Assembly (NCBI RefSeq): GCF_000172075.1
Contig: NZ_ABIC01000009.1
Location: 62,001-126,000, forward strand
DNA: 64,000 nucleotides
Origin: Shewanella benthica KT99
Lineage (GTDB): Bacteria > Pseudomonadota > Gammaproteobacteria > Enterobacterales > Shewanellaceae
Direction of reading: 5' to 3'
In this document: piece after piece, positions 28,803 to 37,373 of the stretch
Layout: the number at the start of each line of letters is the position of its first letter
Position numbering within the stretch: position 1 is the first letter of the stretch
Notes under the pieces: model-generated
What the model saw: only the letters and a program-made list of their open reading frames with translations
Databases searched by the model: none
Told to the model about the DNA's origin: nothing
Program-made: the position numbers and the translations under genes

Positions 28803-29662
28803 TCATTGGTCTCTAAGGGCTGAGAGAAACCCCCCTACTCCTAACGCTCTCACATCATTCCAATCACTGCTCTTAGCGGCTTCGAAAGGGTTAAACCCTA
28901 GTCCTTGCAGTAGCATGCTTCCTGCTTGAATCGCAGAGAATTGAATGAACTTTATCATTAATTCTTCTCTGACACCGACGGGCACTCTTGGATGAATCGC
29001 CACGGCATGGGGAGTGTATCCAGGCGTTTCCCACAGCACTCGCAGCTGCTTGGTCACCTCTTTATCCATGGTTTTAAAGGTTCTCTTCACCCCTCCGCCA
29101 CCAGCCACTAACCCTTGAGCTACGGCGAGATAAACGGAGTCATGAGATCCAGATTGTTAATGCCCTTTATCTTCAAGTTGGCTCTGGGCAGCACACTCGC
29201 TGCGAAGGCGGCGGGAGCTGGGAAAGCCAATAACTGGCCATCGAGATCTGACAGGGACTGAGCTTTAGCACGCTTCTGCACCACAATAATCCCTGTTATT
29301 TTTTTACCTTGTTCTTTTACCAGCGCCTGATAACCGGGAGATTCATTAAACACGGTAAAGTGATAGGGGTTCATATAGGCAATATCATACACCCCCTTAG
29401 CCAAACGCTTCTCAAACGTGGGAATGTCGGGAGCCGTCGCAAAATGCAATTGAAAATTTGCATTTTGCGACAAGGCTGCCAGTAAGGGAGACCATTTTCT
29501 TGCCAGCGTGCTAGCGGCTTGTTGTGGCACCACGCCAAAGGTGAGAATCGAAGGTTGGTTAACTGTGTGTTTTGTATCAGATGCTTGCGTCGCAAAAACA
29601 CCACCAAAAAACAAGGCAATAGAGAAGAGCTGATGCGTGTTGAACCATGGTGATATTTTCAT
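28803..29662 (-). pseudogene. PhnD-like periplasmic substrate-binding protein, frameshifted
   Basis: A phosphate/phosphonate-type binding protein with a signal peptide (ATG 29662; LFSIALFFGGVFATQAS). The first frame runs to about base 29150; the match then continues one frame over (GSHDSVYLAVAQGLVAGGGG) to the stop at 28803. The sequence is one base short at 29150-29155; otherwise the gene looks whole (about 286 residues). No ABC permease or ATPase is nearby, which argues for a sensory accessory of the hybrid kinase and not transport. A sequencing error is possible, as for gltX. Confidence 0.8.
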
Positions 29663-29699
29663 TATGCGTATCCTTACCAGTGACGACCCTAGATACTGG

Positions 29700-29715
29700 A
29701 GCAAAGCCTATGCCA
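29700..29715 (-). promoter_or_regulatory. Sigma-54 promoter of the PhnD-kinase-regulator operon
   Basis: On the reverse strand TGGCATAGGCTTTGCT matches the -24/-12 consensus TGGCAC-N5-TTGCW except for one base. It ends 38 bp upstream of the PhnD start at 29662. This would make the regulator activate its own operon. Confidence 0.75.
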
Positions 29716-29791
29716 AATCTCAGCAGGCTTAATCACAAGTCACCATGCTTTATAAAGACTAACAACAAGATAGGGTCATAAGCTTAGGCTA

Positions 29792-29807
29792 TGGCACAAA
29801 GATTGCC
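29792..29807 (+). promoter_or_regulatory. Sigma-54 promoter of the REC-PP2C gene
   Basis: TGGCACAAAGATTGCC has the full TGGCAC-N5-TTGC core, 27 bp upstream of the ATG at 29834. It is divergent from the promoter at 29700-29715, with only 76 bp between them. Confidence 0.88.
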
Positions 29808-29833
29808 TTTATTTTGATAACATCTATAAGGTA

Positions 29834-31078
29834 ATGAGCCTGCTTATGACTTCAAATGCAACACTTAGAATGTCCACAGCTGCTGTCAAGTTTCGCTTAG
29901 ACACACTTTCAGTGCTACTGGTTGAAGATACTCAGAGCGAGCGCAACTTTATAGTCAATCTACTGCAGAGCATGGGAATGAACGTCTCGAGCTGCGCTAG
30001 CGCTGAGGAAGCAATCGAGTTATATCAAAGTCAGATGCCCGATATTGTGATCAGTGACTGGCGAATGCCAGGTTTAACCGGCCCCCAGTTATGCCAACGA
30101 CTCAAGCAGGCCCCATCTCCACCTTACATCATCTTGCTAACCGCCAACAATCAGGCAAAACACATGGTAGAAGGCATTGAATCGGGTGCCGATGATTTTC
30201 TCAGCAAACCTTTTATACCTAGCATATTGAAAGTGAGGCTGTTAGCTGCGGCGCGCATCGTCAAGATGCAACAGCACCTGACGGATCAGAATCTGGCTCT
30301 CAACGATGCCCTGTCTAAGGAGCAAGCCTACTTAGCACAAGTTCAAGCAGATCTCGATAGCGCCGCCAGACTACAGAGTTCGTTACTGCCAACCTCGAGC
30401 AAGTTGACCAATCAATGGCGCCTGGCGACCCGATTTCAACCCGCCCAGGATCTGGCTGGCGACATATTCCAATGCTTTAACATCGACGATTCTCATCTGG
30501 GTTTCTATCTGCTGGATGTCACCGGTCACGGCATCGCAGCCTCGATGCAAAGTTTTACACTGGCCCAGAGACTCAGCTGTAAGAGTTGTCACTGGGACAG
30601 CTTAGATCCTGCGTTAATTGTGACTGAGCTTAATGCAGATTTTGAAGACCCTGAAAATGCCGGGCGATTCGCTACCTTGATTCTGGGAATAGCCAATACT
30701 GACAGTGGCCAAGTGAGAATAACGATGGCAGGCCACCCACAGCCAATCTTGCTCGCTAATGATAGCGCCACCATAATGAGCCTGGATTCAGGCCTGCCCC
30801 TGGGGATCGATAATCAATTTCAATACCAGTACAACTCATTCTTCTTAGGCGATGAACAGCACCTGATGCTCTACTCAGACGGTTTATATGAGTGCCAACA
30901 CCCCACCTATGGCGAATTTGGCCAACAGAGGCTAGTCAAGGCCTGCTCAGATGCACACCAACTATCACCGGAAGCTCTGTTGCATCACCTCAGTCACGTC
31001 ATCGACCTCTGGCAACAAAACTCCCCCCAGGATGATATCTCGATGATGATAATTTCCACTTCGAATATGTCGATATAA
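29834..31078 (+). CDS. Response regulator with PP2C/SpoIIE phosphatase domain
   Basis: A 414-residue protein. The receiver domain (ED at 31-32, phospho-acceptor D75, K near 125) is followed by a linker helix and a PP2C-type serine phosphatase (about 185-412) with metal motifs DLAGD, LDVTGHG, YSDGLYE and QDDIS. It should dephosphorylate the STAS protein encoded at 31813, as RsbU or SypE do. A second ATG at 29846 is possible. The next gene, 30 bp away, is the opposing kinase. Confidence 0.9.
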   Translation: MSLLMTSNATLRMSTAAVKFRLDTLSVLLVEDTQSERNFIVNLLQSMGMNVSSCASAEEAIELYQSQMPDIVISDWRMPGLTGPQLCQRLKQAPSPPYIILLTANNQAKHMVEGIESGADDFLSKPFIPSILKVRLLAAARIVKMQQHLTDQNLALNDALSKEQAYLAQVQADLDSAARLQSSLLPTSSKLTNQWRLATRFQPAQDLAGDIFQCFNIDDSHLGFYLLDVTGHGIAASMQSFTLAQRLSCKSCHWDSLDPALIVTELNADFEDPENAGRFATLILGIANTDSGQVRITMAGHPQPILLANDSATIMSLDSGLPLGIDNQFQYQYNSFFLGDEQHLMLYSDGLYECQHPTYGEFGQQRLVKACSDAHQLSPEALLHHLSHVIDLWQQNSPQDDISMMIISTSNMSI

Positions 31079-31108
31079 ACACGTTAGCCCAGACCAGTTG
31101 GAGGCAAT

Positions 31109-31498
31109 ATGAACAGCATACAATTAAATCTATCGCAAAAAATCTGGAGCAGTAAGCTCTTATGTGCCGAGTTCGAACAGTTTCTGCAACAAAATAATGT
31201 GCCGACCCAACAGAGATTTAAAGTCATAACCTGCATTCTTGAGGCATTATCCAACGTCTTAGAGCATACCGACAGCCGTCTGGAACAGATAGTCGTCATT
31301 CTGCATTGCGATCAAGAGCTCATCATCATAGATCTGCTCGATAACTCCCCTTACACCCCCATAGACAATCAGGTAGATTGTCCCTCCCCTTTCTCACTCT
31401 CGGGGAGAGGCTTATGGATCATACAGAACTGGATGGATCAGATGAGGTTCCAGAGCTCAGTCGCAGGCACTCACCTCAGGTTGAGCCTGTTGCGCTAA
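31109..31498 (+). CDS. RsbW-like serine kinase (HATPase anti-sigma factor type)
   Basis: A 129-residue protein with a single GHKL ATPase domain: N-box ILEALSNVLEH, G1 region LLDNS, G2 GRGLWIIQNW. Such proteins phosphorylate a STAS partner and reverse the action of the PP2C phosphatase. A good Shine-Dalgarno (GGAGG) precedes the ATG. It is cotranscribed with the REC-PP2C gene. Confidence 0.85.
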   Translation: MNSIQLNLSQKIWSSKLLCAEFEQFLQQNNVPTQQRFKVITCILEALSNVLEHTDSRLEQIVVILHCDQELIIIDLLDNSPYTPIDNQVDCPSPFSLSGRGLWIIQNWMDQMRFQSSVAGTHLRLSLLR

Positions 31499-31504
31499 TC
31501 TCCC

Positions 31505-31636
31505 TGTAGGAGGGTCTTTAGATGTAGGAGGGTCTTCAGGCCCGAATCTTTGCTTGTTTCAATCAATCGCGGCTAAAGCACGCTCCTACAATGTGTTCTC
31601 TCGCGGCTAAAGCCGCTCCTACAACAAACAAGGGTT
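31505..31636. repeat. REP/BIME cluster
   Basis: Four palindromic REP units of two types: GTAGGAGGGTCTTTAG (twice) and the inverse of GTAGGAGCGTGCTTTAGCC and GTAGGAGCGGCTTTAGCC. Same family as the repeats at 36-46 kb, each starting GTAG at the foot of the hairpin. Confidence 0.85.
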
Positions 31637-31741
31637 TCCAGCTTTGCAAATTGCAAGGCAAATCAAATAGGAACGAGGTGATTGCCTTTCGTATAGATAC
31701 CCAAGTAAAGATTTTAAACAATTAAATCAACTAGTTAATAA

Positions 31742-31758
31742 TTGGCCCGACTTGTGCT
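31742..31758 (+). promoter_or_regulatory. Sigma-54 promoter of the STAS gene
   Basis: TGGCCCGACTTGTGCT (31743-31758) keeps the invariant GG and GC at the right spacing, with two departures from consensus. It is 54 bp upstream of the STAS ATG. Confidence 0.65.
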
Positions 31759-31812
31759 TATAAATTATTATGTATCTATGATAAACAAGACGATTCTTTT
31801 AAGGAGCTAGTT

Positions 31813-32154
31813 ATGAAGTTCTCTCCCTTGGCCCTCGAAAATGCATGCTTAGTCACCTTACCTAAAGAGATGATCATGGCTCAGACGCCAACAATAAGAG
31901 CCGCTATTTCTCGTCAAATAGAAACCGGCAGTACCAAGCTGGTGATGGATCTACATCAGGTGGAATATATCGACTCCAGTGGCCTGTCTATTCTGATCTC
32001 GGCACATAAACTCACCCAGAAACATTCTGGAGAAGTGATATTGCTCTCACCTTCGGCTGGCGTACGCGCCCTGATTGAACTCACACGGCTACATCATGTG
32101 TTCACTATTTTCGAAGATAGAGATGCGGCAATCGAACATATATGTACTCTCTGA
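31813..32154 (+). CDS. STAS-domain anti-sigma factor antagonist (SypA/SpoIIAA-like)
   Basis: A 113-residue single STAS domain. The phosphorylatable serine lies in YIDSSGLSILISAHKL, the standard motif. It is the likely shared target of the kinase at 31109 and the phosphatase at 29834. In Vibrio fischeri the same kind of protein, SypA, gates biofilm formation. AAGGAG is well placed before the ATG. Its stop overlaps the start of the wzx remnant. Confidence 0.88.
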   Translation: MKFSPLALENACLVTLPKEMIMAQTPTIRAAISRQIETGSTKLVMDLHQVEYIDSSGLSILISAHKLTQKHSGEVILLSPSAGVRALIELTRLHHVFTIFEDRDAAIEHICTL

Positions 32155-32544
32155 TTGTCAGCCTGTTCTCTCTGAGTTCGGCACAAGTGCTGGGGCGGAT
32201 CATTAGATTTGCATCTAACATATTTCCATTAGGATCCAACCTTGATCCCGCCTATGATACTCATGGCAACAAGCTATTTATTATTTACCTTCGGCATGCT
32301 TAATGCGACATCTAATCTAAAGGAAAACAAGATACCTGTCGTCTGCCAAGCCATTCTATGGCAGACCATAGCCGACGGTGTACTCACAGCCTGTTTAGCT
32401 TTGCTCGGTTTGGGAGTCTGGGCCATTATTATTCCTAAGGTATTAGGGATCCTTATATGGGTCGGGATCCACAGGTATTATACCCCCTTAGTTTATGGTT
32501 CAGACTCCCAGAGTCCTCCTGCCGAGCACGTTTATTATCAATAA
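32142..32544 (+). pseudogene. Remnant of a Wzx-type polysaccharide flippase
   Basis: A frame starting at ATG 32142, overlapping the STAS stop, gives a hydrophobic N-terminus (YSLIVSLFSLSSAQVLGRII) like flippases, then breaks. A second frame (about 32254-32544) gives WQTIADGVLTACLALLGLGV and IPKVLGILIWVGIHRYY, like a later part of the same family. Most of the 12-helix protein is missing, so the gene is decayed. The family call rests on pattern resemblance only. Confidence 0.5.
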
Positions 32545-32801
32545 TCTCTCTTATATCCTCAAACCAAGCACATATGACAGCATTAACCGTATTTCAAACA
32601 ATCAACGACATCTTCTTCAAAAAGCAACTCAGTCAAAATGCAAACTGCGAAAAATCACCATTAGACTCAGTAAAAACGGCACGAGAAACAAACCAACTAC
32701 TTGTTAAATAACAATTTATAAAGATGGCCTAGATTATGCTTCATCCTAAAATATGAATTGAACTCTAGCATCGAATAGCAATCTCGCTTAAGGCTGGAAA
32801 A
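32545..32801. other. Intergenic region with a sigma-54 site and a possible small ORF
   Basis: About 257 bp. A 45-codon frame (32574-32711, ATG start) has no recognised family and weak support. The sigma-54-like site at 32725 lies here. Confidence 0.4.
32725..32740 (+). promoter_or_regulatory. Possible sigma-54 promoter of the sugar transferase operon
   Basis: TGGCCTAGATTATGCT keeps GG and GC at the canonical spacing, with three departures elsewhere. It lies 61 bp upstream of the ATG at 32802. It is the weakest of the four sites. Confidence 0.5.
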
Positions 32802-34922
32802 ATGATAACAAACACTCAAGTAGAAACGGCTAATATCAGAGATCATATGCTCAGAACCGTCGACATTATCCTTGCCCTGCTACTCATCATAAGTGCAGCG
32901 CCGGTATTAGTATTTAAGTCTCTCTATCGCAAATATCACCATGGCTCGGCCATAGAACGTGTTTATATTCACGATGCAAAAGACGGAAAAATAGGTCTAT
33001 ATCAATTCACCGGTGAAGGAAGATGTTGCCAATGGCCCTATTTAATCAACTTACTCAAGGGTGACCTTTCCCTGCTGGGTAGCGACAAAAGATATTACCT
33101 TGAACCTGAGCAAGGAGCCGGTCAACCATCTTATCATCATCTTAATAATCAACGAATTAGCAAGCCAGGTCTACTCTCTTTTGAGCAGATGCATCACAGG
33201 TTAGGCATTAATTTCGAGGACAAGGCAGCACACCTGCATGACGCACAAAGCAATCTATTATCTTATCTTATGGCAGCATCGAGAATCGTACTGACATCGA
33301 TATTCTCAGCCCATAAGGCTAATAGCTCGGCGCAATCCATTCCCTTATTCAATTTACAACTCTGTAATCTCACCATGAAAGAGATGTTGGCAGAAATAAT
33401 CATTCAATGCCAACACTACCAAGCGTTAAAGCTGACGCGACATCCTGACACTACTCACTCAGGCACAGGACATTCACTCGGTATGCTTCAATATGCCTTC
33501 GTCAATGCAGCTTGCTTGAATCTCAGTGTCAAAGACCCACTCTATCGTCGCTGTTTACAATCGAGCTGTCACAAGATATTCGCCGATGGTTCGGGCATAC
33601 GCATAGCCTGCCTTTGGAAAGGCTATTCCCCTAAAGATAATCTCAATGGCACTGACATGTTTCCTAGGCTGTGCGAGCAACTATCAAAAAACAATTTATC
33701 TGTCTTTCTTCTCGGTGGAGCCCCAGGCATTGCCGCCAAAACCGCTGAAAATATGAGCCGTCAATACCCCAACTTAGCTATCGCAGGAACTCACCATGGC
33801 TATTTAGATTCATTAACCAATGAACAATCTGTGATTGAGCAGATTAATGCCTCAGGTGCGAGTGTTTTACTGGTCGCAATGGGTGCACCAAGACAAGAAG
33901 TTTGGCTAGAAAAACACCAAGCTCATCTGGATGTCGCTGTGGGCATTGGCGTAGGCGGATTATTTGATTTTTACTCAGAGAAAATCATCCGCGCCCCATT
34001 ATGGGTAAGACAAATAGGCATGGAATGGGTTTGTCGCCTCGCTGAAGAGCCAAAGAGAATGTGGCAGCGATATATCTTAGGCAATCCACTGTTCTTATAT
34101 CGTGTGTTGCAAGAAATACGGCAACAAAAGCAACACCGCCATCCGATAATATCGGCTGCACAGACAACAAAAGATCCATTATTAACAGACTCAATATATG
34201 CCAACAAGTTGGAAGATTCAGGCACTAACAAACATATCCAGCATCCCAATTTAACCAACCAGCACTCATTAAATGCTCAGGCTAAACAACGCTGCAAACG
34301 AAATAGAGCGCTAGCGAGATTTAATATCCACTTAAAGCGCGGACTCGATCTCTTCTGTGCTGCTTTACTACTGGTACTTTTATTGCCGTTGCTGCTATGT
34401 GTGTCATTGCTAATACGCCTGGAGTCTAAGGGGCCTGTGCTGTTCAGCCAACAAAGGGCTGGGAAACATAATATCCCTTTTACAATGTGGAAATTTCGCT
34501 CTATGTACCCAGATGCAGAACTGCGCCGGAGAGCACTGCAATCGGCTAATGAGATGCAAGGCGGCATCCTGTTTAAAATGAAACAAGATCCAAGAATCAC
34601 CCGCATCGGCAAAGTGATCAGAAAACTATCAATCGACGAGCTGCCGCAATTATGCAACGTGATATGCGGTGATATGTCCTTGGTTGGGCCAAGGCCCGCA
34701 CTATTGGCTGAGGTGGAGCAATATAGCCTGCATGACAGAAGGCGGCTTGCTGTTAAGCCTGGCATCACTTGTATATGGCAAGTCAGCGGCCGCTCTGATA
34801 TCCCTTTCGATCGACAGGTTGAATTGGATGTTGACTATATCTACCAGCAATCATTCTTTACCGATGTTAGCTTACTGATTAAAACCATACCGGCAGTGAT
34901 ATTTGCCCGAGGCGCCTATTGA
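32802..34922 (+). CDS. Fused polysaccharide synthesis protein: degenerate sugar transferase, WecG/TagA transferase, sugar transferase
   Basis: A 706-residue fusion. Residues 15-170: a sugar-transferase-like part with one TM and LINLLKGDLSLLGSDKRY, a decayed version of the LPQL-LVGPRP motif. Residues 190-440: a WecG/TagA/CpsF glycosyltransferase (FADGSGIR, VAMGAPRQEVW, GVGGLFDFYS). Residues 505-706: a full initiating sugar phosphotransferase with a TM, WKFRSMYPDA, IDELPQLCNVICGDMSLVGP and VSGRSD. It should load the first sugar phosphate onto undecaprenyl phosphate and add the second sugar. It lies 84 bp upstream of the next gene in a likely operon. Confidence 0.82.
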   Translation: MITNTQVETANIRDHMLRTVDIILALLLIISAAPVLVFKSLYRKYHHGSAIERVYIHDAKDGKIGLYQFTGEGRCCQWPYLINLLKGDLSLLGSDKRYYLEPEQGAGQPSYHHLNNQRISKPGLLSFEQMHHRLGINFEDKAAHLHDAQSNLLSYLMAASRIVLTSIFSAHKANSSAQSIPLFNLQLCNLTMKEMLAEIIIQCQHYQALKLTRHPDTTHSGTGHSLGMLQYAFVNAACLNLSVKDPLYRRCLQSSCHKIFADGSGIRIACLWKGYSPKDNLNGTDMFPRLCEQLSKNNLSVFLLGGAPGIAAKTAENMSRQYPNLAIAGTHHGYLDSLTNEQSVIEQINASGASVLLVAMGAPRQEVWLEKHQAHLDVAVGIGVGGLFDFYSEKIIRAPLWVRQIGMEWVCRLAEEPKRMWQRYILGNPLFLYRVLQEIRQQKQHRHPIISAAQTTKDPLLTDSIYANKLEDSGTNKHIQHPNLTNQHSLNAQAKQRCKRNRALARFNIHLKRGLDLFCAALLLVLLLPLLLCVSLLIRLESKGPVLFSQQRAGKHNIPFTMWKFRSMYPDAELRRRALQSANEMQGGILFKMKQDPRITRIGKVIRKLSIDELPQLCNVICGDMSLVGPRPALLAEVEQYSLHDRRRLAVKPGITCIWQVSGRSDIPFDRQVELDVDYIYQQSFFTDVSLLIKTIPAVIFARGAY

Positions 34923-35006
34923 TAACCAAAATTAACGCAATAAGTCATCAACAGACAAGGGCGAGACAGTCTGTAACAAATCAGGGCTAACTATGGAGAA
35001 CTGCGC

Positions 35007-36440
35007 ATGCAAGCCATCATTTTTGCAAACAGAACCGGTGATGAATTAGCACCACTCAATGACCATTACTGTCCGGCACGACTTCCTGTTGGTAATAAAG
35101 CCGTGATTGAATATACCTTAGAGGACATAGCCAAATCCGGGATCACGCAGATAAAGTTAATTATTTCTTCTCAAGCCAGAGAGATTGAAAAGCTCCTTTG
35201 CAATGGTGAAAAGTGGGGACTAGAAATAGAATACTTTTTAAGTAAACCCCAAGAAGAAACCCGCTCAGTATTAAAGCGTCTTGCGCTCGACCCCGATGAA
35301 AGTCTATTGCTCGTAAGAGGAGATATTTTTCGCTCTCCCTCTATTTCTCAATTCATCGACTTTTCTAAAGCGTTTCCTCGTGACTTTGTACAAGCCAAGA
35401 TGGAGAGCCAAAATGCAGGCATGATGTTACTGCCCGCAGCTCTCCCCTATCTTGCCGATATCGACTGGCCTTTTTTGCCACATTTCGACAGCACCAGCGT
35501 GGTGACACTCGTCTTACACGGACGCAGCTTCATGCTTGATAGCTTTCACTCGTATATGGATGCAAATTTGTGTTTAGCCAAGAATGAACTGCCTACATTA
35601 ACGCCTAGCGAACGTAGTTACCTGTCTGCTAATGCACAACAAGACTTTTATGTTGGTACTAAGACCCATACTGGTGATTTAACCAGCCAAAATGGTTGGG
35701 GGATCATAGGTAACAACTGCCGAATAGAGGAGAAGGTACAGTTAAAAGAGTCAGTGGTGATCGGCAATAATTGTTTAATCGACAAAGAATCTAGCATTGA
35801 GAACAGCTTGATCCTGCCAAACACCTATGTAGGAGAAAGGTTAGAAGTTAAAAATAGCATTCTCTGCCAAGATCTGCTTATAAACCTGCAGCACTTAGGT
35901 GTCATTCAAATTAAAGATCAAGCCTTGATCGGCGCAAATGAGATCAATGCCAAGCCCGAGGGAAATAAAACGAGCACACTTACCCGACTATTTTTATTGA
36001 TTATTTTTATACTAAGCTTACCCCTATGGCCCCTGTTATCGGTTTACTCCTCATTAAGAAACACTTTTAACAAGCAGTCTGAACACTCGACTATTTCAGA
36101 TACCTGTATCGACAATTTAGGACAAACCTTTAAAGCTTGGCGATGGAACATACCAGGCCCGATCTCGGCCAGATTGCCGCAGATATATCATGTACTCACC
36201 GGAAGGCTTGATCTATTTGGCGACACTCCAGAAGCGAGATATGCCACAGGAAAAGATGATCGTCGCTTAGGCGTACTGGGCCCGGTTCAGTTACTGCTGG
36301 ACAAATCGGCTCCTAAAGAGGAACGTCAACTGCTAGAACTTGAGTTCGATGCAGATAACAGAGCCAGTAAATACTTGCATCTACTTTGGCGCGCATTACG
36401 ATCACAGCCACAGACAATCACAGCGTCACATCTTTTGTAG
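35007..36440 (+). CDS. NDP-sugar pyrophosphorylase-like protein with C-terminal sugar-transferase-like part
   Basis: A 477-residue protein. Residues 1-225 resemble a nucleotidyltransferase, but the usual GxGTRL loop is changed to FANRTGDELAPL, so catalysis is doubtful. Residues 230-310 form left-handed beta-helix turns (IIGNNCRIEE, VVIGNNCLID). A TM segment follows near 330-350, then a segment with ISARLPQIYHVLTGRLDLFG, a decayed sugar-transferase motif. It is likely an accessory or regulatory protein of polysaccharide synthesis. Its TAG stop lies inside a REP terminus. Confidence 0.65.
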   Translation: MQAIIFANRTGDELAPLNDHYCPARLPVGNKAVIEYTLEDIAKSGITQIKLIISSQAREIEKLLCNGEKWGLEIEYFLSKPQEETRSVLKRLALDPDESLLLVRGDIFRSPSISQFIDFSKAFPRDFVQAKMESQNAGMMLLPAALPYLADIDWPFLPHFDSTSVVTLVLHGRSFMLDSFHSYMDANLCLAKNELPTLTPSERSYLSANAQQDFYVGTKTHTGDLTSQNGWGIIGNNCRIEEKVQLKESVVIGNNCLIDKESSIENSLILPNTYVGERLEVKNSILCQDLLINLQHLGVIQIKDQALIGANEINAKPEGNKTSTLTRLFLLIIFILSLPLWPLLSVYSSLRNTFNKQSEHSTISDTCIDNLGQTFKAWRWNIPGPISARLPQIYHVLTGRLDLFGDTPEARYATGKDDRRLGVLGPVQLLLDKSAPKEERQLLELEFDADNRASKYLHLLWRALRSQPQTITASHLL

Positions 36441-36462
36441 GAGCGGCTTCAGCCGCGAGAAA
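36434..36462. repeat. Single REP at the 3' end of the 35-kb gene
   Basis: TTGTAGGAGCGGCTTCAGCC and the closing arm form a palindrome. The TTG-TAG at 36435-36440 is also the last codon and stop codon of the upstream gene. Confidence 0.85.
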
Positions 36463-37321
36463 GCAAACCTAAGAGGTACTCACCATAACCACTATTGAGC
36501 AAGGGCTTAGCCAGTTCTCGCAACTGTGCATCATCAATCAAACCTAGACGGTAAGCGACCTCTTCAGGACAGTTAATCTTGAGGCCTTGTCGCTTTTCGA
36601 TGGCAGAAATAAATTGCGTCGCTTCGGCAAAAGCATCTGGGGTACCAGTATCGAGCCAGGCAGTGCCTCTGCCCAGTATCTTCACATGTAAATCGCCGCA
36701 ACTTAAATACCTATTAACCAGATCGACAATCTCGAGCTCACCTCGCTCAGAAGGAGAAATTTGTTTAGCAAAATCAGAGGCTAGCTTGTCAAAAAAATAC
36801 AATCCAGGCATGGCATAGTTAGATTGTGGCTTAACGGGTTTCTCCTCAATCGAGAGTGCACGCCCACAATCATCGAAGTTAATCACGCCATAATCTTGTG
36901 GGTTAGACACATGATAAGCAAACACGCTAGCACCGGTTTCAGTAGCACAGGTCTGAGTTAATAACCAAGTTAACGAGTCACCATAAAAGAGGTTATCGCC
37001 TAAGATTAAGGCGCTAGGTCCTCCATCGAGAAACTCTTCCGCTATGATAAGGGCCTCAGCAAGCCCATTGGGCTGAGCTTGCTCGGCGTATTGCAGCGAT
37101 ATGCCCCATTGAGTACCGTCCTGCAACAGGGCGCGAAACAGAGGCAAGTCATCGGGCCTACAGATAAGTAGCATCTCTGTTATCCCGGCCTGCATAAGAG
37201 TCGAAATAGGGTAGTAGATCATAGGCTTATCATAAACTGGCAGTAACTGTTTACTCACAACCTGAGTCATAGGAAACAACCTGGACCCGGTACCACCAGC
37301 TAAAACAATGCCTTTTCTCAT
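36449..37321 (-). CDS. rmlA: Glucose-1-phosphate thymidylyltransferase
   Basis: Makes dTDP-glucose for deoxysugar (e.g. rhamnose) synthesis. A 290-residue enzyme with GGTGSRLFPMTQVVSKQLLP and YDKPMIYYPISTLM motifs, both diagnostic. The ATG at 37321 fits the family (MRKGIVLAGG). No rmlB, C or D is in the window. Its 3' end is convergent with the 477-residue gene and lies within REP DNA. Confidence 0.93.
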   Translation of the reverse strand: MRKGIVLAGGTGSRLFPMTQVVSKQLLPVYDKPMIYYPISTLMQAGITEMLLICRPDDLPLFRALLQDGTQWGISLQYAEQAQPNGLAEALIIAEEFLDGGPSALILGDNLFYGDSLTWLLTQTCATETGASVFAYHVSNPQDYGVINFDDCGRALSIEEKPVKPQSNYAMPGLYFFDKLASDFAKQISPSERGELEIVDLVNRYLSCGDLHVKILGRGTAWLDTGTPDAFAEATQFISAIEKRQGLKINCPEEVAYRLGLIDDAQLRELAKPLLNSGYGEYLLGLLSRG

Positions 37322-37373
37322 ATTGGAGTTACATCTCAAAAATTAGCTAAAAACAGGTGATATCTTATCACAC

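Noticed and set aside
32457..32711. Two overlapping forward frames after the wzx remnant
   Set aside because: They share DNA with the remnant, have no recognised similarity and poor ribosome sites; only a 45-codon part is mentioned as possible.
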